Of a DNA stretch of 42,897 nucleotides, positions 8,048 through 15,948 are shown piece by piece (the stretch's first letter is position 1; each line of letters starts with the position of its first letter). The notes under the pieces are model-generated. The model was not told the origin of the DNA. It saw nothing but the letters and a program-made list of their open reading frames with translations, and searched no databases. Origin of the DNA: CAYPEK01 sp964409645 (lineage in GTDB: Bacteria > UBP15 > UBA6099). The position numbers and the translations under genes are program-made. The stretch covers positions 1 through 42,897 of the forward strand of contig CAYPEK010000027.1 of the NCBI GenBank assembly GCA_964409645.1, written 5' to 3'.

Positions 8048-8419
8048 TTATTTGCGTTTTTTCTTTTTGTTCCGAGACTGTTTATTCCAGCGCTTCTCGA
8101 TGAACTTATCAACGTCCTCGATGCAACTGAACTCTATCTCCGGCGAGTCGTATTTCTTCTCGCAACTTTCGGGGTCGTAGTCCCTGCATATCTGCGGGCG
8201 CTTCTCGTAGATCGAGCACATGCAGCCGTCCAGATGCTTGCACGGTGTTGTGAACTCGACGAGCCAATCGCCGTCCTTGTCCTTATAGACCAATACATTT
8301 TCGTGCGAAACGAACCAGCGTATATTTTCGAAGTCGTGTTTCGATCGCGGCGTATCAATTACGATTGCCACATAGCGACAGCATTTCGCGTCGCAGTTCG
8401 GCGGCAGGCATTCCGACAT
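8048..8419 (-). CDS. YkgJ-family cysteine cluster protein
   Basis: 123 aa from the ATG at 8419, chosen because GGAGGGG sits 6 nt upstream; the in-frame start at 8449 has no such site. Eight or more cysteines occur in the order expected of the YkgJ (CxxCxxCC) zinc/iron-cluster family: C-x4-C-x3-CC near the N-terminus, then the T-P-C-x5-C-x-C-x3-YEKRPQ-x-C-R-D-Y block. The C-terminus is a lysine-rich tail. The cluster is thought to bind metal, and its biological role is not established. It follows the NYN-domain gene on the same strand after a 108-bp gap. Confidence 0.8.
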   Translation of the reverse strand: MSECLPPNCDAKCCRYVAIVIDTPRSKHDFENIRWFVSHENVLVYKDKDGDWLVEFTTPCKHLDGCMCSIYEKRPQICRDYDPESCEKKYDSPEIEFSCIEDVDKFIEKRWNKQSRNKKKKRK

Positions 8420-8527
8420 GACTTTCCCCTCCAGTTGCGTGTTTCCCACGCGTGCGGAAAAGAATTATAGGAACCTCACGGACAAGAATCAATTATTTTC
8501 GCGACAGCGGAAATACAAACCGGGCCG

Positions 8528-9022
8528 TTACTTCGAGCCGTGAATCAGCACGCTCTTCTCGAGCGGGGTGTACAGCGTCGCCGCTTTCTTGAGTTCTTCA
8601 GCGGTGTTGCTCGGGAACGACGCGACCTCGGCGACCACGCCCTTAGCTTTTATCATGTGCACGAGATCACAGAAGTCGCCGTCGCCGGACACGAGTACGG
8701 CTACATCGAGCCTATCCGCCATCGCTATCATATCGATCGCGATGCCCATGTCCCAATCGCCCTTCGCCGTGCCGTCCGGCCGCACCTTGAGGTCCTTCGA
8801 CTTTATTTCGTATCCGATGTTGGTGAGTATGTTCAAGAAGTTTTTCTGGTCAATGTCCGGCGTCTGAACCACATACGCAATCGCCCGGATTAGTTGCCTG
8901 TTCTGCAGGCATATATTCAGAAGTTTCGCAAAATCGACTTTTGCCCGATGCTGGTATTTCGCAGAATAGAACACGTTTTGCACATCGACAAAAACGCCGA
9001 CACGCTGCGCTTTGAGTGCCAT
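8528..9022 (-). CDS. NYN-domain (LabA/DUF88) protein, putative RNase
   Basis: 164 aa from the ATG at 9022, which has an AAGGAGT site; longer in-frame starts at 9070 and 9127 lack one. The PIN-like NYN fold is clear: VGVFVDVQNV supplies the first acidic residue, KGDWDMGIAIDM the central acidic pair, and VLVSGDGDFCDLV the third cluster. The last block, AEVASFPSNTAEELKKAA, is typical of the LabA/DUF88 subgroup. Members with this fold are metal-dependent RNases or are predicted to be. It lies downstream of recR on the same strand with a 116-bp gap, so co-transcription is possible. Confidence 0.85.
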   Translation of the reverse strand: MALKAQRVGVFVDVQNVFYSAKYQHRAKVDFAKLLNICLQNRQLIRAIAYVVQTPDIDQKNFLNILTNIGYEIKSKDLKVRPDGTAKGDWDMGIAIDMIAMADRLDVAVLVSGDGDFCDLVHMIKAKGVVAEVASFPSNTAEELKKAATLYTPLEKSVLIHGSK

Positions 9023-9138
9023 TATTTTAGACTCCTTAGTCTTTTTTTCATTCCTGTTTTCACGTTTCATTGAATTGCCGTCGTTGAATTGCGGGGCCAT
9101 TTCAATGCCTTGCCGAGCCCCTGTCATGCTCTTTCGAT

Positions 9139-9750
9139 TTATTGCCCTTCCGGTTTGATTTCCCGCCTCTCCTGATACGCATGCGAGATTGTATCGCTGT
9201 CCAGATAATCGAGGTCGGCGCCCCTCGGCAGCCCGCGCGCGGGCCGCGTCAGCAGCACTCCGCTCGACGCAAGCTGCTGGATGATATAAGACGCCGTCGT
9301 CTCTCCCTCAAGCGTTGGATTCGTGGCGATTAATATCTCTCTTATCCCTCCTTTCGATACCCTGCCTATCAATTCCTTAATTCGTATTCTTTCGGGGCCG
9401 AATCCCTTTCCGAGATTGATCGTCCCGCCCAGAACGTGATACACGCCGGGGTGCGCTTTCGATTTCTCAAAAGCAACAACATCCGCTGACGCCTCCACGA
9501 CGCAGATGAACGCGCGGTCGCGGTCCTCGTCCGCGCACACCTCGCACGGGTCCTGCTCCGTGTGGTTGAAACAGATCGAACACGGGTGAATGCTCTTCCT
9601 CGCCCGCACAATCGAGCGCGCAAGCTCTCGCGCAAGCTCATAGTCCATTTTCAGAATAGACTCCGCCATCCGCTGCGCCGAACGCGGGCCGACACCCGGC
9701 AGATTCTGCAGCGATGTTATGAGATCGTCTAATGACTGGGGTCTTTTCAT
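9139..9750 (-). CDS. recR: Recombination mediator protein RecR
   Basis: 203 aa, the usual length. Order of elements: an N-terminal helix-hairpin-helix (LPGVGPRSAQRMA, about 17-29), a four-Cys zinc finger (C57, C60, C69, C72), a Toprim domain (about 80-175, with the VVEASADVVAFE block), and a C-terminal Walker-B-like RPARGLPRGADLDYLD segment. RecR works with RecO and RecF to load RecA at gaps. It is the last gene of the dnaX-ybaB-recR cluster, 31 bp after ybaB. Confidence 0.96.
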   Translation of the reverse strand: MKRPQSLDDLITSLQNLPGVGPRSAQRMAESILKMDYELARELARSIVRARKSIHPCSICFNHTEQDPCEVCADEDRDRAFICVVEASADVVAFEKSKAHPGVYHVLGGTINLGKGFGPERIRIKELIGRVSKGGIREILIATNPTLEGETTASYIIQQLASSGVLLTRPARGLPRGADLDYLDSDTISHAYQERREIKPEGQ

Positions 9751-9781
9751 CTGCTACCCGCGGCTGCTGTTGCTGGCCGCA

Positions 9782-10108
9782 TTAAAATGGAAGCTGCAAT
9801 CCGGGGATCTGCGGCAGTCCCTTTGTGATCTCTCCCATTTTCGTCGTGGAAAACTCTTCGGCCTTCTTCATCGCGTCTCGCACCGCGAACAGTACGAGAT
9901 CTTCGAGCATCTCGACGTCGCTCGGGTCCGCCGCAGCCGGGTCGATCTTTATCTCCAGCACATCGTGCCGCCCGTTCACTTTGCACTTAATCTTTCCGCT
10001 CGGGTCTTCCCCCCAGATTTCCGCCTCTTCGAGCTCCTTCTGCACACGCGCCATGTCGTCCTGCATCTTCTTCAGCATGCCGCCCATCTGACTCATATTG
10101 AAAGACAT
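9782..10108 (-). CDS. ybaB: YbaB/EbfC family nucleoid-associated protein
   Basis: 108 aa from the ATG at 10108, with a GAAGGGAG site 8 nt upstream. It has the family pattern: a Met-rich helix (MSQMGGMLKKMQDDMARVQKE), a strand with a K-x-K-V-N-G-R core, a strand with the ID-P motif, and a closing helix with VRDAMKKAEE. These small dimers bind DNA and are almost always encoded between dnaX and recR, as here. The gap to dnaX is 49 bp. Confidence 0.95.
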   Translation of the reverse strand: MSFNMSQMGGMLKKMQDDMARVQKELEEAEIWGEDPSGKIKCKVNGRHDVLEIKIDPAAADPSDVEMLEDLVLFAVRDAMKKAEEFSTTKMGEITKGLPQIPGLQLPF

Positions 10109-10157
10109 CTCGTTTTCTCCCTTCAATCCTTAAATTCGGGGCCGTTTCGCAACGCCT

Positions 10158-12023
10158 CTATTTCACCTCGCGGCCTTCCGGAAACTCTGCCGCAAACGCA
10201 TCGAAAAGCGACAAGTTCTTCGACTGCTTGGTTTCCGGCGCGGGCGAACTTTCCGGCGATTCAGCTTCGACAGCCGCCGCCGGAGCAGAAGATTTCATTG
10301 CGGGCTGCACTTCTTCCACGGGCGTCGCGCCTGTCGCTTTCCTTATCCGCACAACAAGATCGCGCCCTAGCACCTTCTTAGCTCCCGCTGCTAGCATTCC
10401 CACATTCTTTGAGTCGCTCATCTTATCCATGTTGAACTCGTGTTTCGAGTCGAATTCCACATAAATCGTGCCGTTGTCTATCGCCGCGGGCACACCCGAC
10501 ACCGCAAGAAAATACACCGGCAGGCTCTCGTTCCTGACTTCGTCGAGCACTGCTGGCCACGCCGCGCGGATCGATTGCAAATCCGGATCTCCTGCGAGCT
10601 CGTAAGTCGGATTGTCGAACATTGCCTTCTCAGCGAGCGTCTCAGGCGACGGCGGATCGGGTTCTCGCACAACCGGCGGCGCGACCGGTTCCGGCGCGGG
10701 GGCCGGAGGCCGTTCGGCAACAGCCGCCGAGGACGATACTTCCCTCTCGTAAACCTCCATCGGCGGTTCTTCCTCGTCCGGCGGTTCCTCGTACTCGGGG
10801 ACAGCCTTCGCAGCCCTCTTACGAGGTTGCGGATCGGCAGCCGCTTTCTCGGGCGCGGGGCTCGGGGCTCGCTTCGGCGCGGGAGCTTCAGCCTGCGCAT
10901 ACGACGTTGTTTGCGTTTCCGCAATCAGCCCGGAGCCGCCGATCATGTCCACTAGCCGTATCATCATTATCTCGAGCACTATCCGCGGGTAAGTCTCCCA
11001 CCGGATGCGGTCCTCGACTCGTGCTATCTCGTCGAGCATTGTTACGAGCTTTTCGCGCGTCACCGCGCCCGCCTGCAGCTTCAGCGGCGCGAGCTCTTCG
11101 TCCGTGTAAACTTCCGCCGCCGGGCGCACGCCCTGCTTTACCAGATAGAGGTCCCTGAAATATTCCATGAGGAAGCGCACGAAGAGATTGAAGCTCTTTC
11201 CCGCGCTGAAAAATTCGTTAAACAACTCGAACGTGCGATTCAGGTCGCCGCCGAAAACCGCGTCCATCAGCTTCGCGATCTCGCGACGCTCCGGCAGCCC
11301 GAACACCTGATTCACATCCGCCGCGGTGATATTGCCCTCGCTGAAAGAAACAAGCTGGTCGAGAATGCTGATCGCGTCGCGAAGCGAACCGTCGGCTGTT
11401 TTGACGATCGTCGCGAGCGCGTCATCCTCGATCGTGAAGTTTTCCTTCTTTGATATCGCGCTGATATGGTTGCCGATCTCGGAGTCCGACAGCCGCCGGA
11501 AATCGAACCGCTGGCATCGCGAGAGAATCGTCGCGAGCATCTTCTGCGGCTCGGTTGTGGCCATGATGAAAACAACGTGCTTGGGCGGTTCTTCGAGCGT
11601 CTTGAGCAGCGCGTTCGACGCCTCGCGCGTCAGCATGTGGACTTCGTCTATGATATAAATTTTGTAGCGCGCCTGAACCGGCGGCATGCGCACCTTGTCG
11701 CGCAGGTCGCGGATGTCGTCGATCCCGCGGTTGGACGCCGCGTCGATCTCGATCACGTCGAACAGCGCGTCCTTCGAGATAGCCGTGCAGTTCTCACACT
11801 CGTTGCAGGGAATCGGCGCGGGCCCTTTCTCGCAATTGAGCGACTTCGCGAGAATTCGCGCCGTGCTCGTTTTGCCCGTGCCGCGCGGGCCGCTGAACAG
11901 ATACGCATGCGAAATGCGGCCGCGCTCGATCGCGTTCTTCAGCGTCGTCGTTATGTGCGACTGCCCCACGAGATCATCGAATGTTGATGATCTGTACTTG
12001 CGATATAGCGATACATAGCTCAT
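10158..12023 (-). CDS. dnaX: DNA polymerase III subunit gamma/tau
   Basis: 621 aa from the ATG at 12023, where the family N-terminus (SYVSLYRKYRSSTFDDLVGQ) begins; an earlier in-frame start at 12122 would lie inside the SRP RNA gene. Walker A is GPRGTGKTS, the zinc module has Cys in C-x8-C-x2-C-x2-C order, Walker B is IIDEVHML, and the sensor-1 region ATTEPQKM is present. AAA+ domains I-III span about 1-370. A long Pro/Ala/Glu-rich linker (about 395-480) precedes the tau-like C-terminal domain, which ends in a LSLFDAF-type motif. I saw no slippery AAAAAAG that would make a short gamma form. Confidence 0.95.
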   Translation of the reverse strand: MSYVSLYRKYRSSTFDDLVGQSHITTTLKNAIERGRISHAYLFSGPRGTGKTSTARILAKSLNCEKGPAPIPCNECENCTAISKDALFDVIEIDAASNRGIDDIRDLRDKVRMPPVQARYKIYIIDEVHMLTREASNALLKTLEEPPKHVVFIMATTEPQKMLATILSRCQRFDFRRLSDSEIGNHISAISKKENFTIEDDALATIVKTADGSLRDAISILDQLVSFSEGNITAADVNQVFGLPERREIAKLMDAVFGGDLNRTFELFNEFFSAGKSFNLFVRFLMEYFRDLYLVKQGVRPAAEVYTDEELAPLKLQAGAVTREKLVTMLDEIARVEDRIRWETYPRIVLEIMMIRLVDMIGGSGLIAETQTTSYAQAEAPAPKRAPSPAPEKAAADPQPRKRAAKAVPEYEEPPDEEEPPMEVYEREVSSSAAVAERPPAPAPEPVAPPVVREPDPPSPETLAEKAMFDNPTYELAGDPDLQSIRAAWPAVLDEVRNESLPVYFLAVSGVPAAIDNGTIYVEFDSKHEFNMDKMSDSKNVGMLAAGAKKVLGRDLVVRIRKATGATPVEEVQPAMKSSAPAAAVEAESPESSPAPETKQSKNLSLFDAFAAEFPEGREVK

Positions 12024-12077
12024 GCTGCGGATAACCTTTTCCGGCGGAACCGGAGAAGCGGCGCGAAGAGGAGGAAT

Positions 12078-12348
12078 GGACCGTGCACCGAAGTCCGATC
12101 GGTTTCCACCCGCGCTAACCACGGCAGTTAGCTCAGATCAGGCTTGTCTGCGGCACAGGCGCGTATCTGCTTACCGCTGCTACCTTCCGGTCCTGACGGG
12201 GTTCACAGGCGCACCTTGCGCAGGGCCCGATCCTCAACACCACTTACCGCGGGCAGACCAACCAGAAACGACCTCGCCCCGGGATTCAACCCCGCTGGAG
12301 CGGATTGCGGGCTACAGGGAACCGCTATCTCCCCATCTAGCACGGCCC
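12078..12348 (-). ncRNA. ffs: Large-type bacterial signal recognition particle RNA (with Alu domain)
   Basis: On the minus strand the domain IV core reads GTCAGGACCGGAAGGTAGCAGC, the Ffh-binding hairpin. Upstream are the Alu-domain landmarks known from Bacillus scRNA: the 5' GCCGTGCTAG end, GGGGAGATAGCGGTTCCCTGTA and GGGTTGAATCCCGGGGCGAGG. Downstream is GAGCTAACTGCC. The ends pair over 9 bp (GGGCCGTGC at 12340-12348 with GCACGGTCC at 12078-12086), giving about 271 nt, the size of B. subtilis scRNA. The RNA targets nascent membrane proteins together with Ffh. A small-type 4.5S RNA would lack the Alu domain. Confidence 0.93.
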
Positions 12349-12444
12349 GTTTCTCTTCTTCGCGTTCGCGACACCCGGATTTCACTCCGGCCGCCGCGCC
12401 TCACTTCCCGCTTACATTCCGCCATCTCTTATGACGGGCTTCAA

Positions 12445-12473
12445 ATTATATTATACCGCCGCTCCCCTTTCAA
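12445..12473 (-). promoter_or_regulatory. Strong sigma-70 promoter for the SRP RNA
   Basis: On the minus strand, TTGAAA (forward 12468-12473), a 17-bp spacer and TATAAT (forward 12445-12450); an overlapping second TATAAT lies at 12450-12455. The predicted start near 12438 leaves about 90 nt of leader before the mature RNA. The leader arm 12357-12364 can pair perfectly over 8 bp with trailer arm 12062-12069, extending the terminal stem of the precursor. Confidence 0.6.
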
Positions 12474-12566
12474 CCTGATCGCGTTTTCATTCGATATGGA
12501 TTTCCAATACAACTTTAATTCTTACTTCAACACTGCTCAGTTAGATATAGTCTGTTCACTCTATTT

Positions 12567-12593
12567 GTAGGGGCACGTTGCACGTGCCCCTAC
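12567..12593. repeat. 27-bp intergenic palindrome
   Basis: Perfect 12-bp arms (12567-12578 and 12582-12593; GTAGGGGCACGT and its complement) around a 3-nt loop. It begins with GTAG, as many REP elements do. It may be a dispersed palindromic repeat; there is no T-run, so it is not a clear terminator. Confidence 0.6.
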
Positions 12594-12664
12594 TATTCTA
12601 TATTTGCCGAAATAATTCCAAAATGCGAAGCAGGAATTGCGGAGCGAAAAGTTTTGAGGGGATT

Positions 12665-12698
12665 CTTAAGGGGAACTTTTTCAAAAGTTCCCCTTAAG
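12665..12698. repeat. 34-bp perfect inverted repeat
   Basis: Perfect 16-bp arms (12665-12680 CTTAAGGGGAACTTTT and 12683-12698) with a 2-nt loop, 31 bp before the Ppx/GppA start. Transcripts of either strand would form a very stable hairpin. It could be a mobile palindromic repeat or a bidirectional terminator. Confidence 0.65.
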
Positions 12699-12728
12699 CA
12701 GCGCTTCGTCATTATAATTAAGCCCGAA

Positions 12729-13670
12729 ATGAACGTAGCAATAATCGACATCGGAACAAACAACACGCGGATCGCCGTGTTCGACATCACCGGATGCACA
12801 AGCGCCGGGGACGCGAAAATCATCCTCGAACAGGACAACATCACTAGGATCGGTGAAAACCTCAGGCAGACAGGCCGCCTCGGAGACGAACCCATGCGGC
12901 GTACCCTCGACATGCTCGCCGGATACAAAAAAGAGGCGGCAAGCGCGGGCGCGGACCGCATCGTCGCCACAGGCACCGCCGCCATGCGCGCCGCCTCCAA
13001 CTCGGCCGACTTCGTGAGCATGGCGCGCGGCATCGGAATCGACATTGAAATCATACCCGGCGAGATCGAAGCGGAACTCTCATTCCGAGGCGTCCTTTCC
13101 GGCATGACCGAGCCGCCGGATCGCCTGATGGTGATCGACATCGGCGGCGGAAGCTCCGAATTCGCCCTCGGCGGCCGCGAAGGTCTTATCCGCGCGGAAA
13201 GCATCCCGATGGGCGCAGTCGTCGCCACCGAAAAATACTTCAACCACGACCCGGCAGCCGAGGATGAAATAAAAAACTTCCACGATTTTATATGTGGCGA
13301 AATAAAAACGCGCATCGCGCCGCACGTACCGGAGGGCGTTCGATTCACCGGCGTCGCCGGCACCGTATCCACGCTCGCCATGATCGACCTCGGCCTCGAA
13401 AAATTCGATTCTGCAAAAGTCCACGGCCATATTCTTCATAGGGAAAAAACAGCAAGCGTGACAAAAGAACTTCTGAGAATGACAACCGAACAGCGCCGCG
13501 CGATCCCCGGCATGGAGCCGCTGCGCGCCGACATCATACACGCCGGAATCGCAATCCTCGACGCCGCATTCGAAGTATTGAACATTGACACAATGCTGAC
13601 ATCCCTCTGTGACCTCCGCCACGGAATACTCGACCGTGAGATAAAGAAAATGAGGCCGGTCGGAAATTAA
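12729..13670 (+). CDS. Ppx/GppA family exopolyphosphatase/guanosine pentaphosphatase
   Basis: 313 aa from the ATG at 12729, where the family N-terminus (VAIIDIGTNNTR) starts. The ribosome site is weak and a TATAAT lies at 12713-12718, so the message may have a very short leader. It is an actin-like ATPase fold: phosphate-1 loop IDIGTNNTR, the catalytic-Glu block around PGEIEAELSFRGV, and the phosphate-2 loop VIDIGGGSSEF. The length matches short Ppx/GppA proteins that lack the C-terminal HD-like extension. It hydrolyses polyphosphate or pppGpp; which of these cannot be told. A perfect 34-bp inverted repeat sits just upstream. Confidence 0.9.
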   Translation: MNVAIIDIGTNNTRIAVFDITGCTSAGDAKIILEQDNITRIGENLRQTGRLGDEPMRRTLDMLAGYKKEAASAGADRIVATGTAAMRAASNSADFVSMARGIGIDIEIIPGEIEAELSFRGVLSGMTEPPDRLMVIDIGGGSSEFALGGREGLIRAESIPMGAVVATEKYFNHDPAAEDEIKNFHDFICGEIKTRIAPHVPEGVRFTGVAGTVSTLAMIDLGLEKFDSAKVHGHILHREKTASVTKELLRMTTEQRRAIPGMEPLRADIIHAGIAILDAAFEVLNIDTMLTSLCDLRHGILDREIKKMRPVGN

Positions 13671-13761
13671 ACCACGTTTTTTTGAGGCACAATAGAAAAT
13701 TAAGCTCTCATGGGATACATTAATTAATGGCACGAGCCACACAAAGAAAGCGGTAAGAAAA

Positions 13762-14223
13762 ATGTCCGAAAACAGGCCTTCTTGGGACGAATACTTCATG
13801 AAAATCACGCACGACGTTGCGGAGCGCTCGACATGCATCCGCCGCCGTGTCGGCGCAATCATCGTCAGCAATAAACGCATACTCGCCACCGGCTACAACG
13901 GCGTGCCGTCGGGCATCGGCCACTGCGCGGACCGCGGCTGCCTGCGAAACGAGCTTGGAATCCCTTCCGGCGAGCGGCAGGAAATCTGCCGCGGCCTCCA
14001 CGCCGAGCAAAACGCTATTATCCAAGCCTCTCAGTACGGATTTTCCATCACAGGCGCAATGATCTACTCGACTACTCAGCCATGCATCACCTGCGCGAAA
14101 ATGATAATCAACGCCGGAATCGTCAAAATCATATTTGAGGGCGACTACCCGGATAAACTCGCGGTTGAGATGCTGAACGAGGCCAAAATCGATCTCGAAC
14201 GATTCACAGGGAGCCCCAAATAA
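13762..14223 (+). CDS. dCMP deaminase (ComEB-like cytidine/deoxycytidylate deaminase)
   Basis: 153 aa. The zinc-dependent deaminase motifs are complete: HAEQNAI (His ligand and catalytic Glu) and PCITCAK (two Cys ligands). The N-terminus (WDEYFMKITHDVAERSTCIRRRVGAIIV) and the insert with C-x5-C near GHCADRGCLR are typical of dCMP deaminases, which make dUMP for thymidylate synthesis. The stop and the next start share one base (TAATG), so the two genes are translationally coupled. Confidence 0.92.
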   Translation: MSENRPSWDEYFMKITHDVAERSTCIRRRVGAIIVSNKRILATGYNGVPSGIGHCADRGCLRNELGIPSGERQEICRGLHAEQNAIIQASQYGFSITGAMIYSTTQPCITCAKMIINAGIVKIIFEGDYPDKLAVEMLNEAKIDLERFTGSPK

Positions 14224-14618
14224 TGAATCGCGCGACCCTCTTCAGGCGGGTTGCCGTCCTCGCCTATTGCGCGTTTATCTTCTATCTTTCGTCCAGAAGC
14301 GAATTCCCGGAAGTTAATCAGTGGTGGCCTGCGTGGCTGCCTGAGCCCAATATCTTCGCCCATTTTTTTCTTTACGCAGGTCTGTCGGTTGTCGTGTGGT
14401 TCGACTTCCGTAACGAAAATTCAATGTTTCTGAAAAAACGCGCCGCTGTTGCAGCTATAATTTTCTGCGCTCTTTACGGCCTCTCGGACGAAATTCACCA
14501 GTTGTTCGTCGCAAACCGGGCTTTTCAGCTTATAGACCTCGCAATGGATACTCTCGGCCCGATCGCTGCAATGACAGCAGCCAGCCTGATTTTTCGGCAA
14601 AATCGGAAACCCTCCTGA
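14223..14618 (+). CDS. VanZ-like membrane protein
   Basis: 131 aa, with four hydrophobic segments and the VanZ-family block LYGLSDEIHQLFVANRAFQLIDLAMDTLG, which holds the conserved D-E-x-H-Q and a later D-x3-D-x2-G. VanZ-like proteins are small inner-membrane proteins of unclear biochemical role; one member raises teicoplanin resistance. It overlaps the dCMP deaminase stop by one base, and this pairing looks like convenience of co-expression more than a pathway. Confidence 0.85.
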   Translation: MNRATLFRRVAVLAYCAFIFYLSSRSEFPEVNQWWPAWLPEPNIFAHFFLYAGLSVVVWFDFRNENSMFLKKRAAVAAIIFCALYGLSDEIHQLFVANRAFQLIDLAMDTLGPIAAMTAASLIFRQNRKPS

Positions 14619-14733
14619 AAACTCAAGCCTCTTACCCGTTTTTAAAGCGTTAAATTTGATATGCAGATTCTCTATTGTACAACAAAATTTTGTACCATCC
14701 CAAACTTATTGTGGGTGAGCCTATTTATGGCAA

Positions 14734-14758
14734 CAAAAAAGGGCCTTTCAGCCCGTTT
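14734..14758 (-). terminator. Possible rho-independent terminator
   Basis: On the minus strand a short stem (GGGC with GCCC, loop of about 6 nt) is followed by six T residues, some 70 bp after the stop of the TPR protein. The stem is short, so this is a modest call. Confidence 0.45.
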
Positions 14759-14826
14759 CTAACCTGTTTATATAGAATTTCGGCTCGTGCAAGCCCGTTC
14801 AATGTCTATGCAGTCGTTCTGACCCG

Positions 14827-15366
14827 TTATTTACCCGATTTTTTCTTGTCTTCAGCTTCCTTCTGCTTTCGAAGAGTCTCGTTTATCTTCGATGCCTTTT
14901 CAAACGCGGTAAGTGCCTCGTCCGTTTTCTTCATCTCTTTATAGACATGTCCGAGAGTCATATACAACTGATATGTCTGCTGGCTGACATCGGGCGCCGC
15001 CTTTATTCCGGGCTTGAGGACATCCACAGCTTTTTCGGGCTGCCCTTTCTTGAGCAATAGTTCCGCAAGAAAAGACCGGGTGTCGAGTTGGAGAAGGAAT
15101 CCTTCACGATCTTCAGTCCCTTTCGGAAAATTGAGATCGACAATTATCTGGAGTTCTTTCACCGTTTCATCCAGTTTGTCTTTCTTGTAGAGTAGATTGG
15201 CTTTTTCATAGTGTGCCAACGCTGATTCGTACGCTAGATCGTATTTCTTTTCGTCTTCATCAGAAAGTTTTTTCTTTGAATCCGCTGAATATGCCGAAAA
15301 GGTCATTGCCGCCGCCACAGCCGCGATTAATATTAGTACGCAACCTTTGGCCAGTTTCTTTTTCAT
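14827..15366 (-). CDS. Exported TPR-repeat protein
   Basis: 179 aa. It has a clear Sec signal peptide (KKK, then a hydrophobic stretch to AYSA about residue 27), followed by two to three tetratricopeptide repeats: YDLAYESALAHYEKANLLYKKDKLDETVKEL near 42-72, RSFLAELLLKKGQPEKAVDVL, and LYMTLGHVYKEMKKTDEALTAFEKAS. The C-terminus is lysine-rich. A periplasmic scaffold role is likely. It is the third gene of the sigma-factor operon, starting only 6 nt after the membrane protein's stop, which links it to that signalling unit. Confidence 0.8.
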   Translation of the reverse strand: MKKKLAKGCVLILIAAVAAAMTFSAYSADSKKKLSDEDEKKYDLAYESALAHYEKANLLYKKDKLDETVKELQIIVDLNFPKGTEDREGFLLQLDTRSFLAELLLKKGQPEKAVDVLKPGIKAAPDVSQQTYQLYMTLGHVYKEMKKTDEALTAFEKASKINETLRKQKEAEDKKKSGK

Positions 15367-15372
15367 CTCCCT

Positions 15373-15939
15373 TCATCTCCCTCTTTTGTTCCTGTACTTA
15401 CTGAAAAAGTCGTCCGCCCTCGATTCCCGCACTTCAAAAGTATCTGTTGTCACCGATCCAACCTGCCGTTCGCCTCCGAACGGTTCGAGCTTCTTTTCCA
15501 GATAGTGCCTTTTATCGAGTTGTTTCGAATAAGGCACATACATTTTATCATATTTTGCCACCATTGCCATCTTGTATCTAACTTGAATATCGCGCATCAG
15601 GAAAACCGTGGGCAGGAAAAAGATGAAAAAGCATGCCGCCACAGCGTATTGTATCCATTTCCTCCTCGACATTCCGCTGCTTCGGGTGCGCACGGGCGCC
15701 GATTTTTCGGCGGTTTTCTCCACAGTAGCCGCGCTCTTTTTTTCTACCTCCCTCACAAGACGCGCCCGCAGCGTGTCGGAAAACGCCGGATTCAGCTCCG
15801 GCGAATCGCCTGTGGCTCCGCGTATTGCAAACAACGCGTCCGCAGCGTCGAGGACTTCCGGGGGCTCGTTCCCAGCCGGAATCGACCCGCCGGCGAGTTC
15901 GCTCAGGCGTTCGGCGTTGTTTTTTTCTTTATCGTTCAT
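15373..15939 (-). CDS. Single-pass membrane protein encoded next to a sigma factor (possible anti-sigma factor)
   Basis: 188 aa from the ATG at 15939, 9 nt after the sigma factor stop. The N-terminal half (1-90) is acidic and Pro/Ala-rich, with no zinc-binding HxxxCxxC of a ZAS anti-sigma domain. One membrane helix follows a basic RRKW near residue 95. About 75 charged residues lie beyond the membrane. Position and topology are those of a sigma-factor regulator. No anti-sigma domain is recognisable, so that role is inferred from context only. Confidence 0.65.
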   Translation of the reverse strand: MNDKEKNNAERLSELAGGSIPAGNEPPEVLDAADALFAIRGATGDSPELNPAFSDTLRARLVREVEKKSAATVEKTAEKSAPVRTRSSGMSRRKWIQYAVAACFFIFFLPTVFLMRDIQVRYKMAMVAKYDKMYVPYSKQLDKRHYLEKKLEPFGGERQVGSVTTDTFEVRESRADDFFSKYRNKRGR

Positions 15940-15948
15940 ATTCAAAAC

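Noticed and set aside
12261..12350. tRNA-like GGTTGAATCCC sequence on the minus strand
   Set aside because: It resembles a T-loop but belongs to the Alu domain of the SRP RNA, and no acceptor or anticodon arms fit.
14660..14700. AT-rich imperfect palindrome around GTACAA/TTTTGTAC
   Set aside because: One mismatch in short arms and no clear link to a gene start or end; likely chance in AT-rich DNA.
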